From contig NZ_JAZIFX010000001.1 in assembly GCF_036634175.1 (NCBI RefSeq), forward strand, positions 4,092,001-4,156,000: DNA of 64,000 nucleotides, in the 5' to 3' direction. The DNA is from Streptomyces sp. P9-A2. Its GTDB lineage: Bacteria; Actinomycetota; Actinomycetes; Streptomycetales; Streptomycetaceae. Position numbers and translations under genes: made by a program. This document shows positions 63,958-64,000 of this stretch, piece after piece. Positions within the stretch are counted from its first letter, which is position 1, and each line of letters starts with the position of its first letter. The notes below the pieces were generated by a model, which saw nothing but the letters and a program-made list of their open reading frames with translations, ran no database searches and was not told the DNA's origin.

Positions 63958-64000
63958 TTGGTGTTCTCGCCGTTCTGGTTCGCGGCGCTGTCCGTGGCGA
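63954..64000 (-). CDS. IS3-family OrfA, C-terminal fragment
   Basis: The last 14 codons of an upstream frame (ATDSAANQNGENTK) end in TGA at 63954-63956, overlapping the GTG of OrfB. This is the usual OrfA-OrfB arrangement. The rest lies beyond the window edge. Confidence 0.6.
   Translation of the reverse strand, partial: ATDSAANQNGENTK

Overview
The window reads as a core chromosomal segment of a Streptomyces, close to the replication origin. The base composition is strongly GC-rich with GC-biased third codon positions. It carries sporulation genes (ssgR-ssgA), the rpsF-ssb-rpsR-rplI-dnaB block and several copies of the actinomycete ParB site GTTTCACGTGAAAC. From memory the order resembles the S. 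coelicolor stretch around SCO3893-SCO3952, just right of oriC. I could not run any alignment.

Layout. 1-6.6 kb (minus strand): a cell-wall export unit with a large secreted protein, the lipid II flippase MurJ and a stand-alone pseudokinase. 6.9-8.4 kb: the tRNA CCA-adding enzyme. 8.4-12.4 kb (minus): an LppU-like protein, an MFS permease, inositol-1-phosphate synthase and a PadR regulator with a palindromic operator. 12.7-20 kb: a class A penicillin-binding protein, a GT87-like membrane protein, an alanine-racemase-like enzyme and FemX, all linked to peptidoglycan. 20.2-25.3 kb: ribosomal proteins S6, S18 and L9, SSB, a MATE transporter and the replicative helicase DnaB, preceded by a cluster of DnaA-box-like sequences. 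25.4-35.5 kb is more accessory: two tiny coupled ORFs, a methyltransferase, a serine hydrolase, palindromic MITE-like repeats, acetyltransferases, a MarR/MFS/GlcG-like cluster, a Nudix hydrolase, a LysR regulator and a Cys/Met PLP enzyme. 35.5-40.8 kb: a PtpA-type phosphatase, small membrane proteins, a cupin, ssgR-ssgA and a YibE/F protein. 40.8-50 kb: thiC behind a TPP riboswitch, a TerD/VWA protein, a membrane protein, a phosphoesterase, a LacI regulator and a HisC-type aminotransferase. 50.1-56.3 kb: the cytochrome bd operon cydA-cydB-cydCD behind a Rex operator. 56.5-64 kb: an M23 peptidase, a HAD phosphatase, an F420-type oxidoreductase, two unknown proteins, a toxin-antitoxin pair, and a decayed zone with a truncated oxidoreductase paralogue, a frameshifted DUF72 gene and an IS3-family transposase at the right edge.

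The most distinctive theme is the scatter of ParB sites (six perfect, four with one mismatch) and where they sit. One is the exact centre of a 46-bp terminator palindrome. One near-site lies in a terminator hairpin. One perfect site lies between the Shine-Dalgarno and start of cydCD. A degenerate pair forms the long P3 arm of the thiC TPP riboswitch. Other points are the double-register Rex site, the PadR operator, the DnaA-box cluster before dnaB, and the nested palindromic repeats, one of which is translated inside a HAD phosphatase. I found no tRNA, rRNA, CRISPR array or prophage.
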